Shown: positions 10,939 to 20,588 of the stretch, in pieces
Layout: each line of letters begins with the position of its first letter
Numbering within the stretch: position 1 is the stretch's first letter
Assembly (NCBI GenBank): GCA_013416795.1
Contig: RQSC01000018.1
Coordinates: 161,857 to 225,856, forward strand
Direction: 5' to 3'
Source of the DNA: Prasinococcaceae sp. CCMP 1430
Lineage: Eukaryota; Prasinodermophyta; Palmophyllophyceae; Prasinococcales; Prasinococcaceae
Length of the DNA stretch: 64,000 nucleotides
Made by a program: the position numbers and the translations under genes
The notes under the pieces: model-generated
The model's database searches: none
What the model saw: the letters and a program-made list of their open reading frames with translations, nothing else
What the model was told of the DNA's origin: nothing

Positions 10939-12219
10939 TCAGTAGACGGGCGTCTTCTTGAGCGAGTTTTGCAGGAGCGTGTGCTGAGCGACGCCAATCC
11001 GCACCTCCATGCCCTTTAGCTCGTCCGTGAGGCGCGCGATGGCGTTCTTGATCTTCACCAAGGGGCTCGTGTCGGAAATGTTTCCGCTGCGCTCGTCCAG
11101 ATTGCCCTTCACCTGCTCCAGCTCCTCGGAGATGCGCGCGAACTCGTTTGTAAGTTCGGCCACGCGCTCGGTCTGCTTGTTGTAGCGCTCCTGGACGACC
11201 GACAGCGCGTCCCGCGCTTGGCGGTAGTCGGCGCACGCGGCATCGAACTGGGAGTTGATGTATTTCTCACGCTGCGACACCTTCTCCACCGCATCGCGCG
11301 CCGCCGCCTCGACCCCTCGCAACATCGACATGCTCGAGGGCACGATCTTCTTGATGGACTCGTGGTGCTGTTTGGCCTGCTCGAGGTGTGACCGCCAGTC
11401 CTTGCTGTCCTGCACCACCGTCACCCGAAGCTGCGGCGCCACGCGCTCCACCTCCATGCGCCACTCGGCCGCAGGCACGCGTGACTCGATCGCCGCGCGG
11501 TCCTCCGCGTCCTGGTCCATGTTGGACGAGTACAGCCCATCGGCGCCGCCGCCGGCAACATCCTCGCCCTCCCCCTGCGTGTCTGCCCCTAGCAGCGCCT
11601 CCTCCTCCTCCTCGTCGTCGACAACGAAGTCGTCTGGACCGCCCTGCTGGTCTGGTCCCTCGTTCTCGTACTCTGACTCCTCCACCGCCGCGTCCACCCC
11701 CAGCTTCTGCGCGGCCCACCTGAAGCCCGTTCGCTCGAGCGCGAAGTCGCACAGGTTGTCCAGCACACCGCACACAGCCTCCCCGTGCCCCTGCTTGAGC
11801 TTCGTGGGAGGAAATGGGGGCGGGGCGAAACCCGCGTTCCTGAGCTCCGCCAGGATAGAAGCGCACGTCGCATTAGGGTCGTCGAACTGCCCCGGCGCTG
11901 GGAAGGCGCGCCCACCCTTGCCAAGGAGCCACGACACCAGCGACGTGAAGTAGAAGAACTGCTCGTTGGGGTTGGCTGCCGGCGCCGCGAAGTAGGCACG
12001 CCCAACGGGCGTCAAGGCAGGGCGTTGCTTTTTGCAGAAGTCGGCCTCGTATTGCAGCAGCTTGAGCTTGTCCGCGACAGCCTCCATGACGACATCGGCC
12101 GGCGCTGCGCTGTCGAGTGCCCGTCCAGCAGTGCCACTCTGCCACTCCGCGGCGCTCTGCCAGAGCGCCGTGTGTGGGGGAAGGCATCGCGGCGCGAAAG
12201 CACACAGCAGTTGCAGCAT
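10939..12219 (-). CDS. IFT57: Intraflagellar transport protein 57 (IFT-B subunit)
   Basis: A single exon encoding 426 residues. The N-terminal calponin-homology-like domain shows the IFT57 blocks VADKLKLLQYEADF, NPNEQFFYFTSL and FDDPNATCASILAEL. An acidic linker (about residues 215-250) follows, then EWRMEVERVAPQLRVTV with DSKDWRSHLEQ, and a C-terminal coiled coil ending in SPLVKIKNAIARL and RIGVAQHTLLQNSLK, all diagnostic. IFT57 pairs with IFT20 in the peripheral part of the IFT-B train that moves cargo along cilia. The start is the first in-frame ATG; the conserved domain begins about 45 residues in. Its presence implies that the organism builds flagella at some stage, or kept the machinery. 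Confidence 0.93.
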   Translation of the reverse strand: MLQLLCAFAPRCLPPHTALWQSAAEWQSGTAGRALDSAAPADVVMEAVADKLKLLQYEADFCKKQRPALTPVGRAYFAAPAANPNEQFFYFTSLVSWLLGKGGRAFPAPGQFDDPNATCASILAELRNAGFAPPPFPPTKLKQGHGEAVCGVLDNLCDFALERTGFRWAAQKLGVDAAVEESEYENEGPDQQGGPDDFVVDDEEEEEALLGADTQGEGEDVAGGGADGLYSSNMDQDAEDRAAIESRVPAAEWRMEVERVAPQLRVTVVQDSKDWRSHLEQAKQHHESIKKIVPSSMSMLRGVEAAARDAVEKVSQREKYINSQFDAACADYRQARDALSVVQERYNKQTERVAELTNEFARISEELEQVKGNLDERSGNISDTSPLVKIKNAIARLTDELKGMEVRIGVAQHTLLQNSLKKTPVY

Positions 12220-13237
12220 GGCCGCAGCAGGCAGATTGGCCCATCGAAGCTTGCGGGTCAGAGCAGCACAGGCGCGGGCCACTCCGCGCGCATCGCCAGT
12301 CGATCGCGGGCGCACGCAGAGGGCGTGGCGCGGCAAGCGCGCGCCGCGCCGAGATGCCGGTCAAACGCGCGATCCACGGGGCGGCACGCGCACGGATGGG
12401 AGGGGGGGCGCCCCGTCTCTGGGGCAGCACTTGGCTTCGCAAATACGCCGCGCCGCCCTATTCGACCCGCCCTCTTCACCCGTGCGCCCCGCGGGCCATC
12501 CCGTTCCGTCCCCTCGCCTGCGTCGCCGCCGGTCAACAGCGCCGACGACTCGCGCGCGCGCGCCGAAACCGTGCCGGCGCGAAATCAAACGCGCGCTCGT
12601 GCAGCCGTGCTCGCGGCGCTGTGCGCCACAGTTGGGCTGAGCATGCGCACGTTTTCGCTGTCCTCCCTCCCCCCTTGCGCAGCGCGCGCTGTGTGGCGAG
12701 TGCCCCCCTTGTCGCCCGCCCCCCTCCGCGCCCCGTGCATGCGCCCGCCCTCACTAACAGCCACTTCCTCATCCTGAGCAGAGAGCGTGCTCGAGGGGCG
12801 AATGTTGCACCGTAAGTTAGGGGTTCGAATTGGGGTAATCTAAAGGGTTAATACTGTGTGCCTCGCGAGCTCGGCCCACGCGGGTGAGGCCTCGAGGCCT
12901 CGATTGCAGCCTCGCTGAAGGCCTCGCCACAGCGCGCGCGGCGAGCGCGGGTGAAGGCGGGCAGGCGGGCGGGGAGGGAGAAGGGGGGGGCGGTGGGTGT
13001 TTGAGCTGGGGCACGAAACGGGCGGGGGTGTGTGGGGGGGGGTGAAGGGGACAAGGGCTGCTGGGTGCGCGCCCGCGCGCTTGCGCGGGGCTGCGTGTCG
13101 GGCGGCGAGCGAACGAGCGACCTGCAGCGTCACAGCGCAGGCGCAGGTTGGAGAGCCCCGGCGGCCGCTGGCAGGGCCGCGGAGCGTGTGGACGCGGGTA
13201 ACAGTCGCAGGCGGTGCTGTTGCTGTTGCTGCGAGAG
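12220..13237. promoter_or_regulatory. 1-kb divergent intergenic region
   Basis: This separates IFT57 (-) from a small unknown gene (+). It is very GC-rich with pyrimidine and purine tracts. Around 12800-12860 there is a short AT-richer patch (GTTCGAATTGGGG), which I checked as a tRNA T-arm and rejected. I find no supportable gene. Confidence 0.4.
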
Positions 13238-13573
13238 ATGGAGGGAGGGATGTCTCCCGCAGGCTACGCTCGCACCGACGACTCCCCGCCACAGCCCGTG
13301 AGCACGTCGAGCGCTCAGAACGCTGGAGGGGACCAGCCCCAGGCGCTCACCCCGCGCGCGAAGGAGAGGCACGAACGGGGTAGCGGCGCTGGCATGAGCT
13401 CAGGGGTTCCGATCTCTCACACCGAGCGCGCACGCAACGCGGAGATGCTCGGTTACGACATGCTTGCGTACGGATCGTTCGACGCCGACGACCAGCCGAT
13501 GGGTGTGATGCCTCAGGACACGAAGCTGCTCCACGCCGATTTCTGGAATCCACCAGACGACCTGGCGGAGTAG
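13238..13573 (+). CDS. Small acidic protein of unknown function
   Basis: A 111-residue single-exon frame starting at ATG 13238. The first half is proline/serine/glutamine-rich and likely disordered. The second half has an ordered-looking block (ISHTERARNAEMLGYDMLAYGSF) and ends LLHADFWNPPDDLAE. The HADF-N plus acidic tail faintly recalls COP9 signalosome subunit 9 (CSN9/CSNAP), which is usually about 57 residues, so that idea is weak. No start in the same frame is better placed. It converges on the OTUD3-like gene. Confidence 0.5.
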   Translation: MEGGMSPAGYARTDDSPPQPVSTSSAQNAGGDQPQALTPRAKERHERGSGAGMSSGVPISHTERARNAEMLGYDMLAYGSFDADDQPMGVMPQDTKLLHADFWNPPDDLAE

Positions 13574-13907
13574 GATCGCAGGTGGGGGAGGGGGGGGAGG
13601 GTATAGAGTAGAGATCGATGGCGTAACGAGGCGGCCGAGGGGCGGCGGACTCCTACAGCCAATCGCGAGAGGCAGCTCTTCATCCCAACGCCCATGTAGG
13701 GCGGCATTTCAGATGGCTGCAAAGGATTTGTTACCGCAGGACATGAAGCTGTCGTATCTGTGAATTTTTCGCGTACATAGGACTACCAATCGGTACATTC
13801 GGTGAGAGCCGGTGAGGATCAGAAGCTCGGATTGCACGGTGGGTCATTCGCTTGCACACCTTGTGAGTAGTGAGTCGCAGAGGCCTCAGCGAGATCGCGC
13901 CTGGCGA
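13574..13907. other. Convergent 3' intergenic stretch
   Basis: 334 bp between two stop codons on opposite strands. It carries a G-rich tract right after the upstream stop (13581-13601) and an AT-richer segment (13730-13800) suited to 3' ends. No gene is seen. Confidence 0.5.
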
Positions 13908-14870
13908 TCACATGTCTCCTCCAGCGGCGAGCTCGATATCGATGCGCACGGCGTTGAGGAGCTTGCGCCGAATGAAAGTTGGACGTGTGGAGCGCGTCTC
14001 GTATCCGAATACACGCTTGTGCTCCCTGCGCAGCGCAGCCTCGCTCATCGCTCCGAGCGCCGCCGCCGCTGCCTCAAGTGAGCCTGCAGGTGTGTCCGCC
14101 GAGCGTGATCCGGCCGCTGCCCCAGCCCCTGCATGATGAGCTGCCGCTACGTCGTTGCAAGGAGTGCTGCCGCCGGTGCGCTTTGCTGCGCCCATCCGTT
14201 TCTTTGGGGGCAGGTTGGCAGCGTTGCGCGAGGGTGCGAGCGGCTTCTTTTTCGGCGGCTGGACGTTCGCAGCGACGGCTGTCGGTGGAATCGAAGATGC
14301 CGTCGGTGCAGACTCGATCAAAGAGGTCAACGCCGCATGCTCGTCAAGCCGCCGCACACTGTTGTAGTGCTCGTGGGTCCAGCAGTGGTACGCCAGACGC
14401 ACGGGGGCGACGGGGCTCTTCGGCGTAGCTCCCTCGGCGTCGTCGCTGCTACTTTCGCCACTCGTCACGACGGTGGGTGAGCTCTCTCCAAGCGTGTGGA
14501 TCTCAATCGGACGCCCGTAGGCGTGGGCAGCTGCGGCCAGCTCCAGGTGGCCGCCCCACGTGCCATCTCTACCGACGAGATTGCAGTAGCGCTGGTACGC
14601 CGGTCGAGTACCTGGCGCGAGAAAGTCGCGGAACTCGTGCTCGTGGTCGGCGAGGAACTGGCTGACGGTCGTCCGCACGGCAAAGTGCCCCGAACCGCCG
14701 TCGCCGCCAGGAGCCTCCGACAGCTGATCGGACAGCGCACGAAAAAGGCATTTGCCGTCGCTACCGACCTCGGTCAGGCGCAGGCCGCGAGCCGCGAGCT
14801 GCTCATTGAAGTCCGCAAGCTCCGCCTGCTGGCCTTGGCGCGTTGCACGCCCCGTGCGACGCGAGCGCAT
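13908..14870 (-). CDS. OTU-domain deubiquitinase, OTUD3-like
   Basis: A single exon of 320 residues. The OTU cysteine-protease fold is clear: the catalytic-cysteine loop SDGKCLFRALSDQL near residue 40, then YCNLVGRDGTWGGHLELAAAAHAYGRPIEI, and the catalytic-histidine block HCWTHEHYNSVRR near residue 170. This arrangement and spacing match OTUD3, which removes ubiquitin (K6/K11-linked chains in animals). The C-terminal half is a basic, alanine-rich linker followed by a 45-residue block (LRREHKRVFGYETRSTRPTF...) that OTUD3 proteins normally lack; it may be a small nucleic-acid- or protein-binding module. The start is the first in-frame ATG after an unlikely GC-rich upstream extension. Confidence 0.85.
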   Translation of the reverse strand: MRSRRTGRATRQGQQAELADFNEQLAARGLRLTEVGSDGKCLFRALSDQLSEAPGGDGGSGHFAVRTTVSQFLADHEHEFRDFLAPGTRPAYQRYCNLVGRDGTWGGHLELAAAAHAYGRPIEIHTLGESSPTVVTSGESSSDDAEGATPKSPVAPVRLAYHCWTHEHYNSVRRLDEHAALTSLIESAPTASSIPPTAVAANVQPPKKKPLAPSRNAANLPPKKRMGAAKRTGGSTPCNDVAAAHHAGAGAAAGSRSADTPAGSLEAAAAALGAMSEAALRREHKRVFGYETRSTRPTFIRRKLLNAVRIDIELAAGGDM

Positions 14871-15851
14871 GGCCGCGCGACGTCGTCCGTGCACTGCCTG
14901 ATTTGTGATTTCCCTGCTCCGTTGGTCGGCTGCGCGCCGCGGACGAGAAAAAAGAACGCAGCGAGCTGTGCGCCGCCAGCTTGGCGCGAAAGAAAACACG
15001 CGCAGCCGCAGGGGCGCCGGGGCGCGCCCTCCGCCCCCGGGGGACCCTCTCCGCCCGCCCCGCCGCGGCCAGGAACGCGCACCCGCCCACCCCCTGTGCC
15101 CGGCAGGCTGCTCGCCGCAGCGCCCCGTGCGCACCGCGTGCCCCGCGCGCACCAACTGCCGCGGCAGCGAGCGCGGCGCCACCGGCGCGCACCAGCGCGC
15201 ACCAGCGCCCTGCTGGCAACAGTCTGCCTGCAGCGCGCGCTTGCCGCGTGCCGCATGGCAAACAGGAATATCTGATTCCTTCGTCATTTTGAATGCTCAA
15301 GTGCGCGTCGAGGTCGAGAACTCTCCCGTGATTGCGACGCACGCAATTCGGCCTCTGCCCTCTTCGCGCGTTTTCCCACCACCGAGGCTGAAGCTTCTCA
15401 GTTCTCACCGCGCTCGCTCGCGAAGAGGCAGCGCGCGGTCCGCGCTGCGTGCGCGCGGCGCTGCCACCGCCACACGGCGCGCGCGCGCACGGCGCCTGCG
15501 CGCAGCCATGGCCGGAGCAGACGGCGACGAGGTGCGTCGCTGCCGCGGAGGGGAGTTGGCGAGCGATGGGCGGGCCGAAGGAGCGGCTGTGAGGCCCTCT
15601 GCGCATGCGCCCACGCCCGGCAGTGGCGCGGCGGCAGCGGCGCCTGAGCGGTCGTCTCATTTTTCTGGGAGCATGCGCCATGCAAACACGTGCACGCGCG
15701 ACGCCAGTGCGGGCGTCACCTTGCGGGACCGGTATCGCTAACAGCGCTTACTGCTGCGTTCGCCTCGACATCTCTGCCTCCTTGCCTTCCCTGCGAATAG
15801 TGCGATGCATTCGATGCGCCTTGGAAGGGAGGCGGCCCTTGGCAGTATCTC
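14871..15851. promoter_or_regulatory. Divergent intergenic region, may hold the first exon of the PhyH gene
   Basis: Nearly 1 kb between the OTUD3-like ATG (-) and the open part of the oxygenase gene (+). An ATG at 15508 opens MAGADGDE, directly followed by GTGCGT, the donor form used throughout this window, so it is a candidate first coding exon. However, I find no acceptor in the right phase. The rest is GC-rich without recognisable motifs. Confidence 0.35.
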
Positions 15852-17924
15852 GTGCCTGCAGGCGCGGCGAGCGGCACCTCCGACACCTCTTGCAGCGGTT
15901 GGGCATATGGCCCGCTGCGCATCCGTGAGGTAGGCGCTGTGACCAATTCGCCCCGTCACGCAGGTGGAACAGAAGTAGTTATCGAATGTGAGGCGACTGC
16001 ATCAAATCTTCGCCCAGCGCCTCACCTGCCGTGGAGCGCAGAGGAGGACGTCGTGGACCCACTCAAGCGCGCGAACTCGGCTGCCATCACCGAGGACAGC
16101 GCGCCCGTGCTGAATGTGAACGCACATGGCGCCCTCGGCAAGCTGGCACGATGGCGTATGGTTCCACACTGGGATGATGCGCAGGCCGCGGTGTCTTTTG
16201 TGAATACGATGCATCGCACCGCATCTTCCGCCGGAGCTGAGAACGTTGAGGAAGTCGCGTCGTATGTCCTCGTGGCCGCATGGGAAAAGGAGTCGCCCGA
16301 GATGGCGAGGCTCTTCGCGGTGAACGAGCGCAACCTGGAGGCTATCGACGAGCACGTCGTTGGATCGTCGGGTGTTCACATTGGCGACGAGCACGCGCAC
16401 AGCAATGAGAACGGCGCTAGTGGCGCCACTGGCATCCAGGACGTGCTCGCCCGTTGCGCCCGCAGCTTCGACCCCCTCCGCGAGGGTGCGGCCGCTGGAG
16501 AGACAGACGGCGCCTGTGTAACGCGCTGGTTCGAGCTCGTCGAGACCCCCCCGAAGGGTGCTGCCATCGTGGACGCTCCTCGTCCCAAGATGCAGCGAAA
16601 GGCCGCAGCGAAGGCCCGTGCCAGCAAGGAGGCGGCCAGTCGATTCGAGTATGACGCGAAATGGCACGAGTACGCCATGCCTTTGACCGACGAGCAGGTG
16701 CGCCAGTTCGCAGAGGAAGGCTACCTGCACATTCGAGGCGCTGTCCCCCAGAGACGCGTGCACAGGACGCTACGTCTTATCAATTCGCAGATGACAGTCC
16801 AGCTGCGTGGCCAGCACGAGTCCGCCGGGACCAACAACTCTGCGGGGACGCTTCGCAAGGCCGAGCTCGAGCTGCGCCCTCTCCTGCTCGAAAGCCCCGT
16901 GCTGGCGTACGCCGAGCAACTGCTTGGCAAAGGTCGCGTAGAATCGCACCTCTCCAAGGCGTTCGACGAACACAATTATGACGGTCAGGTACGCAACAGC
17001 GCGGGCGCGGCACATGCAGCGTGCGGGCGCATCAGGCAGCTGACGGTGCATGTGCGCGCTCAGCTCGCGACAACCTATCCGAGGATCGACTCTGAGCAAG
17101 GGGCCAACTTTCCAAAAGACGTGGACGATGGTGCGTATCGAAAGCGCGTGTATGGCAATCATGCGGACGCGTGCGCGCGCTGACATGGCCGCGCCCCCGC
17201 GCGCGCGCCCGCATTGATGGGAACACGCACACGCACACGCACACCAGACTCCTATCTCCACTCGATGTGGGAAAACCAGAAGTGGCACATAGGTGAGAGC
17301 ATGGACGCGTGCGCTTGCGCGTGTCGCTTGACACTCCCAGGAATTTTCACTGCGTTGGCGCTGAGCTTGTCCGGTGCTGAAGCGTTGCTGACATCGTGGC
17401 GCCTCTCTCCAGACGGCTGGAATAGGCAGAAGCGGGGACTGAGCGTCCCCAACAAGATGCCCTTCTCAGTGCTTTGCGGCATAGCCCTTACCAGCCAAAG
17501 CGCTCCGGCCAACGGCGGTCTCGTGGTGTATCCTGGCTCTCACCATGTTATCGGAGCACATATCGCGCGAATGATTGCCGAGCCCCAGCTGGCGGATCTC
17601 GACGGAGATGAGCTGGCCGCGGCCCTCGATGGCAAGCTTCCTGACTTGAAGTCAGTGGCTCCAGTCAAGGTGCCGATGGAGCCGGGCGATATCGTGTTGG
17701 TCCACCCTCGGGTGGCCCACCGGAGTGCACCTAACGCCGGGTGCAATGTGCGTATGACCGCCTATTTTCGGCTCAAGACGGCGGAGTGTGGTGCGGTGAA
17801 CGAATGCAACAGGAGCTTGCTCGCCGACCCTTGGAAGGACTTTCAGGGGGACGGCGTCGCCAGCGCGGGCCGCGCTGCCGCTGCGGCGGTGGAGGCCGCA
17901 AGTGATGGATGGGAGGCAGTCTGA
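15852..17924 (+). CDS. Phytanoyl-CoA dioxygenase (PhyH)-family protein, iron site apparently altered
   Basis: Four exons fit: up to 16988, 17064-17130, 17248-17292 and 17341-17924, with introns of 75, 117 and 48 nt (donors GTACGC, GTGCGT, GTGAGA). The PhyH fold appears from about 16670 (LTDEQVRQFAEEGYLHIRG), through KWHI, PFSVLCGIALTSQ, NGGLVVYPGSHHV, to VAHRSAPN and VRMTAYFR. Family members are Fe(II)/2-oxoglutarate oxygenases using an HxD...H triad. The distal histidine and the arginine are present, but the splice after KWHI gives HIG rather than HID, so the aspartate seems lost. About 270 residues precede the domain and are unrecognised. The 5' end is unresolved: the frame is open to 15852 without ATG (first in-frame ATG 16158), so an upstream exon is likely. 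Confidence 0.75.
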
Positions 17925-18160
17925 AGGAACGCGAGGATACTCTGTACACCTGCTGTGACGAAGAGGGGCGCGGCCAAGCGACGATGCCCGCCCGCGCTCC
18001 ATACCGCACCCCAATGCGGGCTAAGCCGCGAGAGACCAGACGAGCACGGCCTCGTCTTCGTACGCTCGAGTCGAGCAGCGACATGTTCGTCATTGCGCGA
18101 ACTGCTCATTAAAAGAATGTACTGTACACAGAGAAGCATTGTCGCCAAGGCCCGCGCTTC

Positions 18161-19654
18161 TCAAAGCCACAGCTGGCCATTGCAGCCTTGGCCGCGCCCT
18201 CGCCAATGAGGAGCGCGTCTCCCTTTGGCGACTTCGGTGAGGCGGCCGGCGCGCGCCCTCCTAGCCCTCGCTGCAGTTGGAGTTCGCGCTCCTCCTGCGT
18301 CCTCAATGCGCTCCTCTGCGTCCAGCATCAGCGCCTGCACCTCGATGGCGTCGAGCCGCAGCATTTCCAGCGTGGCCTCGGAGCCCGCGCTGGTCGCGCT
18401 CGCATGCCAGCTGTCCGTGTACGAGTCGAAGTCGAGCTCCTTGGACCAGGTGACCAGGCTCTCAAGCTCATCGTCGTCCGAGGGCATTTCCGGCTCAGCC
18501 AAAGTTTCGTGTGTCGCCTTGGCCGCATCTGAGTCCCGGCCCAAGTCGTCGCCGCTTGCCAACGCGCTTCTCATGCCCTGGCGGTACAATGACATCATCC
18601 ACTCGCGCCGGCGCCGCCTCTGGCGTGCCTCCTTGTCCGCGAGACGTTCCGCGCGCAGCACCGGCCAGTACGCTTGGCGCCGCTGGCGTGCGCCGAGCTC
18701 ACCCGAGGCGGCCTGGCCAGCCAGACGCTCGGACAACGGGCGCCAGCCGTTATTCTCCACGCGGCGGTACCATTCGGACATCTCGAGCTCCCACGCAGGC
18801 GGCACACGGGTGTTGCGCGCTTGCCGTGGCTCGGGCGAATCCATGTGGTAGCGCGCCGGTGCGCGCTGGCAATCCGTCCCGTCTCTCGTCAGCTCCCGCA
18901 GCGTGGAGGCGGGCAACCGCTCCGGCATCGTGGCCCCCATCCAATCGCGCCCGCTGCTGCCGGTCGTATTCACGCCCCCAACGAGCAGGCCGCTCGCGCC
19001 CGCCGTCGCACGGAGTGCGTCCTTGGTTCCGCGCCACTCGCTGCGCTCTTGGCGCTTGCGCACAGCCTCGCGCACGTAGTCCCTGGGAGCGAAGGTGCCT
19101 ACGTCCGCCACCGGCCGGTGCGTGTATATCTTGAAGTAGATCATTGGCGGAAACCTCCCGCCGCCGAGCCGGAAGCGCACGTGCACTCCTGCGGCCGCGT
19201 CCATCATCTGTGCCTCCTGAGGGAAGGTTGCCTTGAGCAGCTGACGCGGATCGCCCCGGCGCTCCACTGCGGCGATCATGGAGCGGTAGTACTTGTACAC
19301 GCGCCGGCTGGAGTGCGAGCGCCACGCTTTTTGTATCGTCTTCGCCGCCTCGCTGGGCGTGACGCGTCGCCGCACGCGGTCGGCGTAGTCGCGCCACGCG
19401 CGCTGGCAGCGAATGATGCAGCGGCGCGTGTAGAGGTACCTCAGGCGGCACTTGCGCCCGCGAAACCACGCCTGGACGCGCGTGGCTGTCCAGTTGTAGA
19501 GCAGCGACGTCGCGACGTCGGGTACCGTCCCATCCGCCATCGCAGACCTCCGCCGCGCGCTGTGCTGGGCGAACTCGGCGTCGGCCGCTGCACGCGCGAA
19601 CGCCGCTGCGGCCGTATCAACCGCGTCCCTGCCGACCATTCCCGCGCTCAGCAT
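18161..19654 (-). CDS. IQ-motif protein of the C11orf65/CXorf58 type
   Basis: About 497 residues in one exon. The first 130 residues carry two or three IQ-like calmodulin-binding helices (ATRVQAWFRGRKCRLR, IIRCQRAWRDYADRVRRR, AAKTIQKAWRSHSSRRV). Next comes a compact block around VHVRFRLGGGRFPPMIYFKIYTH, which resembles the conserved core of animal C11orf65 (MFI) and CXorf58 proteins. A tryptophan-rich stretch (PPAWELEMSEWYRRVENNGWRPLSERL) and an acidic region follow. Function is poorly known even in animals. The start is placed at ATG 19654 before the first helix; ATG 19804 would add an arginine-rich extension that looks unlikely. It is convergent with the PhyH gene. Confidence 0.65.
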   Translation of the reverse strand: MLSAGMVGRDAVDTAAAAFARAAADAEFAQHSARRRSAMADGTVPDVATSLLYNWTATRVQAWFRGRKCRLRYLYTRRCIIRCQRAWRDYADRVRRRVTPSEAAKTIQKAWRSHSSRRVYKYYRSMIAAVERRGDPRQLLKATFPQEAQMMDAAAGVHVRFRLGGGRFPPMIYFKIYTHRPVADVGTFAPRDYVREAVRKRQERSEWRGTKDALRATAGASGLLVGGVNTTGSSGRDWMGATMPERLPASTLRELTRDGTDCQRAPARYHMDSPEPRQARNTRVPPAWELEMSEWYRRVENNGWRPLSERLAGQAASGELGARQRRQAYWPVLRAERLADKEARQRRRRREWMMSLYRQGMRSALASGDDLGRDSDAAKATHETLAEPEMPSDDDELESLVTWSKELDFDSYTDSWHASATSAGSEATLEMLRLDAIEVQALMLDAEERIEDAGGARTPTAARARRARAGRLTEVAKGRRAPHWRGRGQGCNGQLWL

Positions 19655-20588
19655 GACTTTCACGCGGCGGCGATTGGCACGCCGCGCGTGGGCGCGCGCG
19701 CGCTCTGCCTCCTTTCCCCCCCCCCTCACCCCTGCATGCTGCCTGCGCCCGCCGCGACGCAACCAGCGTCGCCGGAAGCGGCGGGTACGTCGTCCGGCGG
19801 GCATTGCTTCGTACCGCCGCGGTGTCCTGCCGCCCGCATTCGTTTCGACCTCCGACCGACAGAGTCGCCCGTGGCTAATTATGTCTGTTTCGGTTTGGAG
19901 TGTCGCACACGCACCCAATCCAAGTCTGGATACAGCCGCTGCGGATCTCGCTCGGGACTCGGAGACGTTCGCGCGCGGTGTGGAGCTCGGATTGGCGTTT
20001 CGGGCGCGCGCGCTTTTTTGCGCTTTTCGAGGTCTGTTACCTTTTGCTTTTGCCCCCGCCCGCGGGCGTTCACAGCGCTGGCGGGCGCGCGCGCGCGGGG
20101 GGCGGCGGCCGAGTGGGAGGCAGGGCGCGCGGCGGCCAGGCGGGCGCCGGCAGAGCGCGCGAGAGAGGGGGCGCAGGCGCGAGAGGGGGCGCGAGAGCGA
20201 GCCTACCTCTCCGTGCGGCTCGTGCTCTCCTGCGCGCGCGAGAGAGAGAGTGTGGGTGGGTGCGCGCGGGTGCGTGCCAGTGCGCGCGCCCGCACGCTCG
20301 GGTGGTGGTGGGGAAGGGTGTTCGCTGCCCGCCTGCACTGGCGACGGCAGCTCAAGTGCGGCCCACGGACACTGCCGCAAACGCACACGCGTCATCGACG
20401 GCGCCCGAGCTCACCTGATGGCAGCGCAGGTTCCCTCGCGCTCACCGTCGGTGGCGACGGCACAGGGCCGGTCGAAGGACTCCACGCCGAGGCTGCGGCG
20501 CCCTTGCCCGCGCAGCTGCCACCGCCATCCAGCGGTGGCGCATGGAGGCACCGACGGCGCGCGCTCCGACGGGGCCGGGGGTGATCAG
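19655..20588. promoter_or_regulatory. 0.9-kb divergent intergenic region
   Basis: Between the IQ-motif gene (-) and the TLC gene (+). It contains AT-richer DNA at 19870-19920, a G/GC-rich simple-sequence block at 20080-20300 with GAGAG tracts, and an alternative in-frame ATG for the TLC gene at 20418. No other signal is seen. Confidence 0.4.

Noticed and set aside
12800-12860. GGGGTTCGAATTGGGG as the T-arm of a tRNA gene
   Set aside because: The flanking bases do not form a T stem, and no anticodon arm or acceptor stem can be paired around it.
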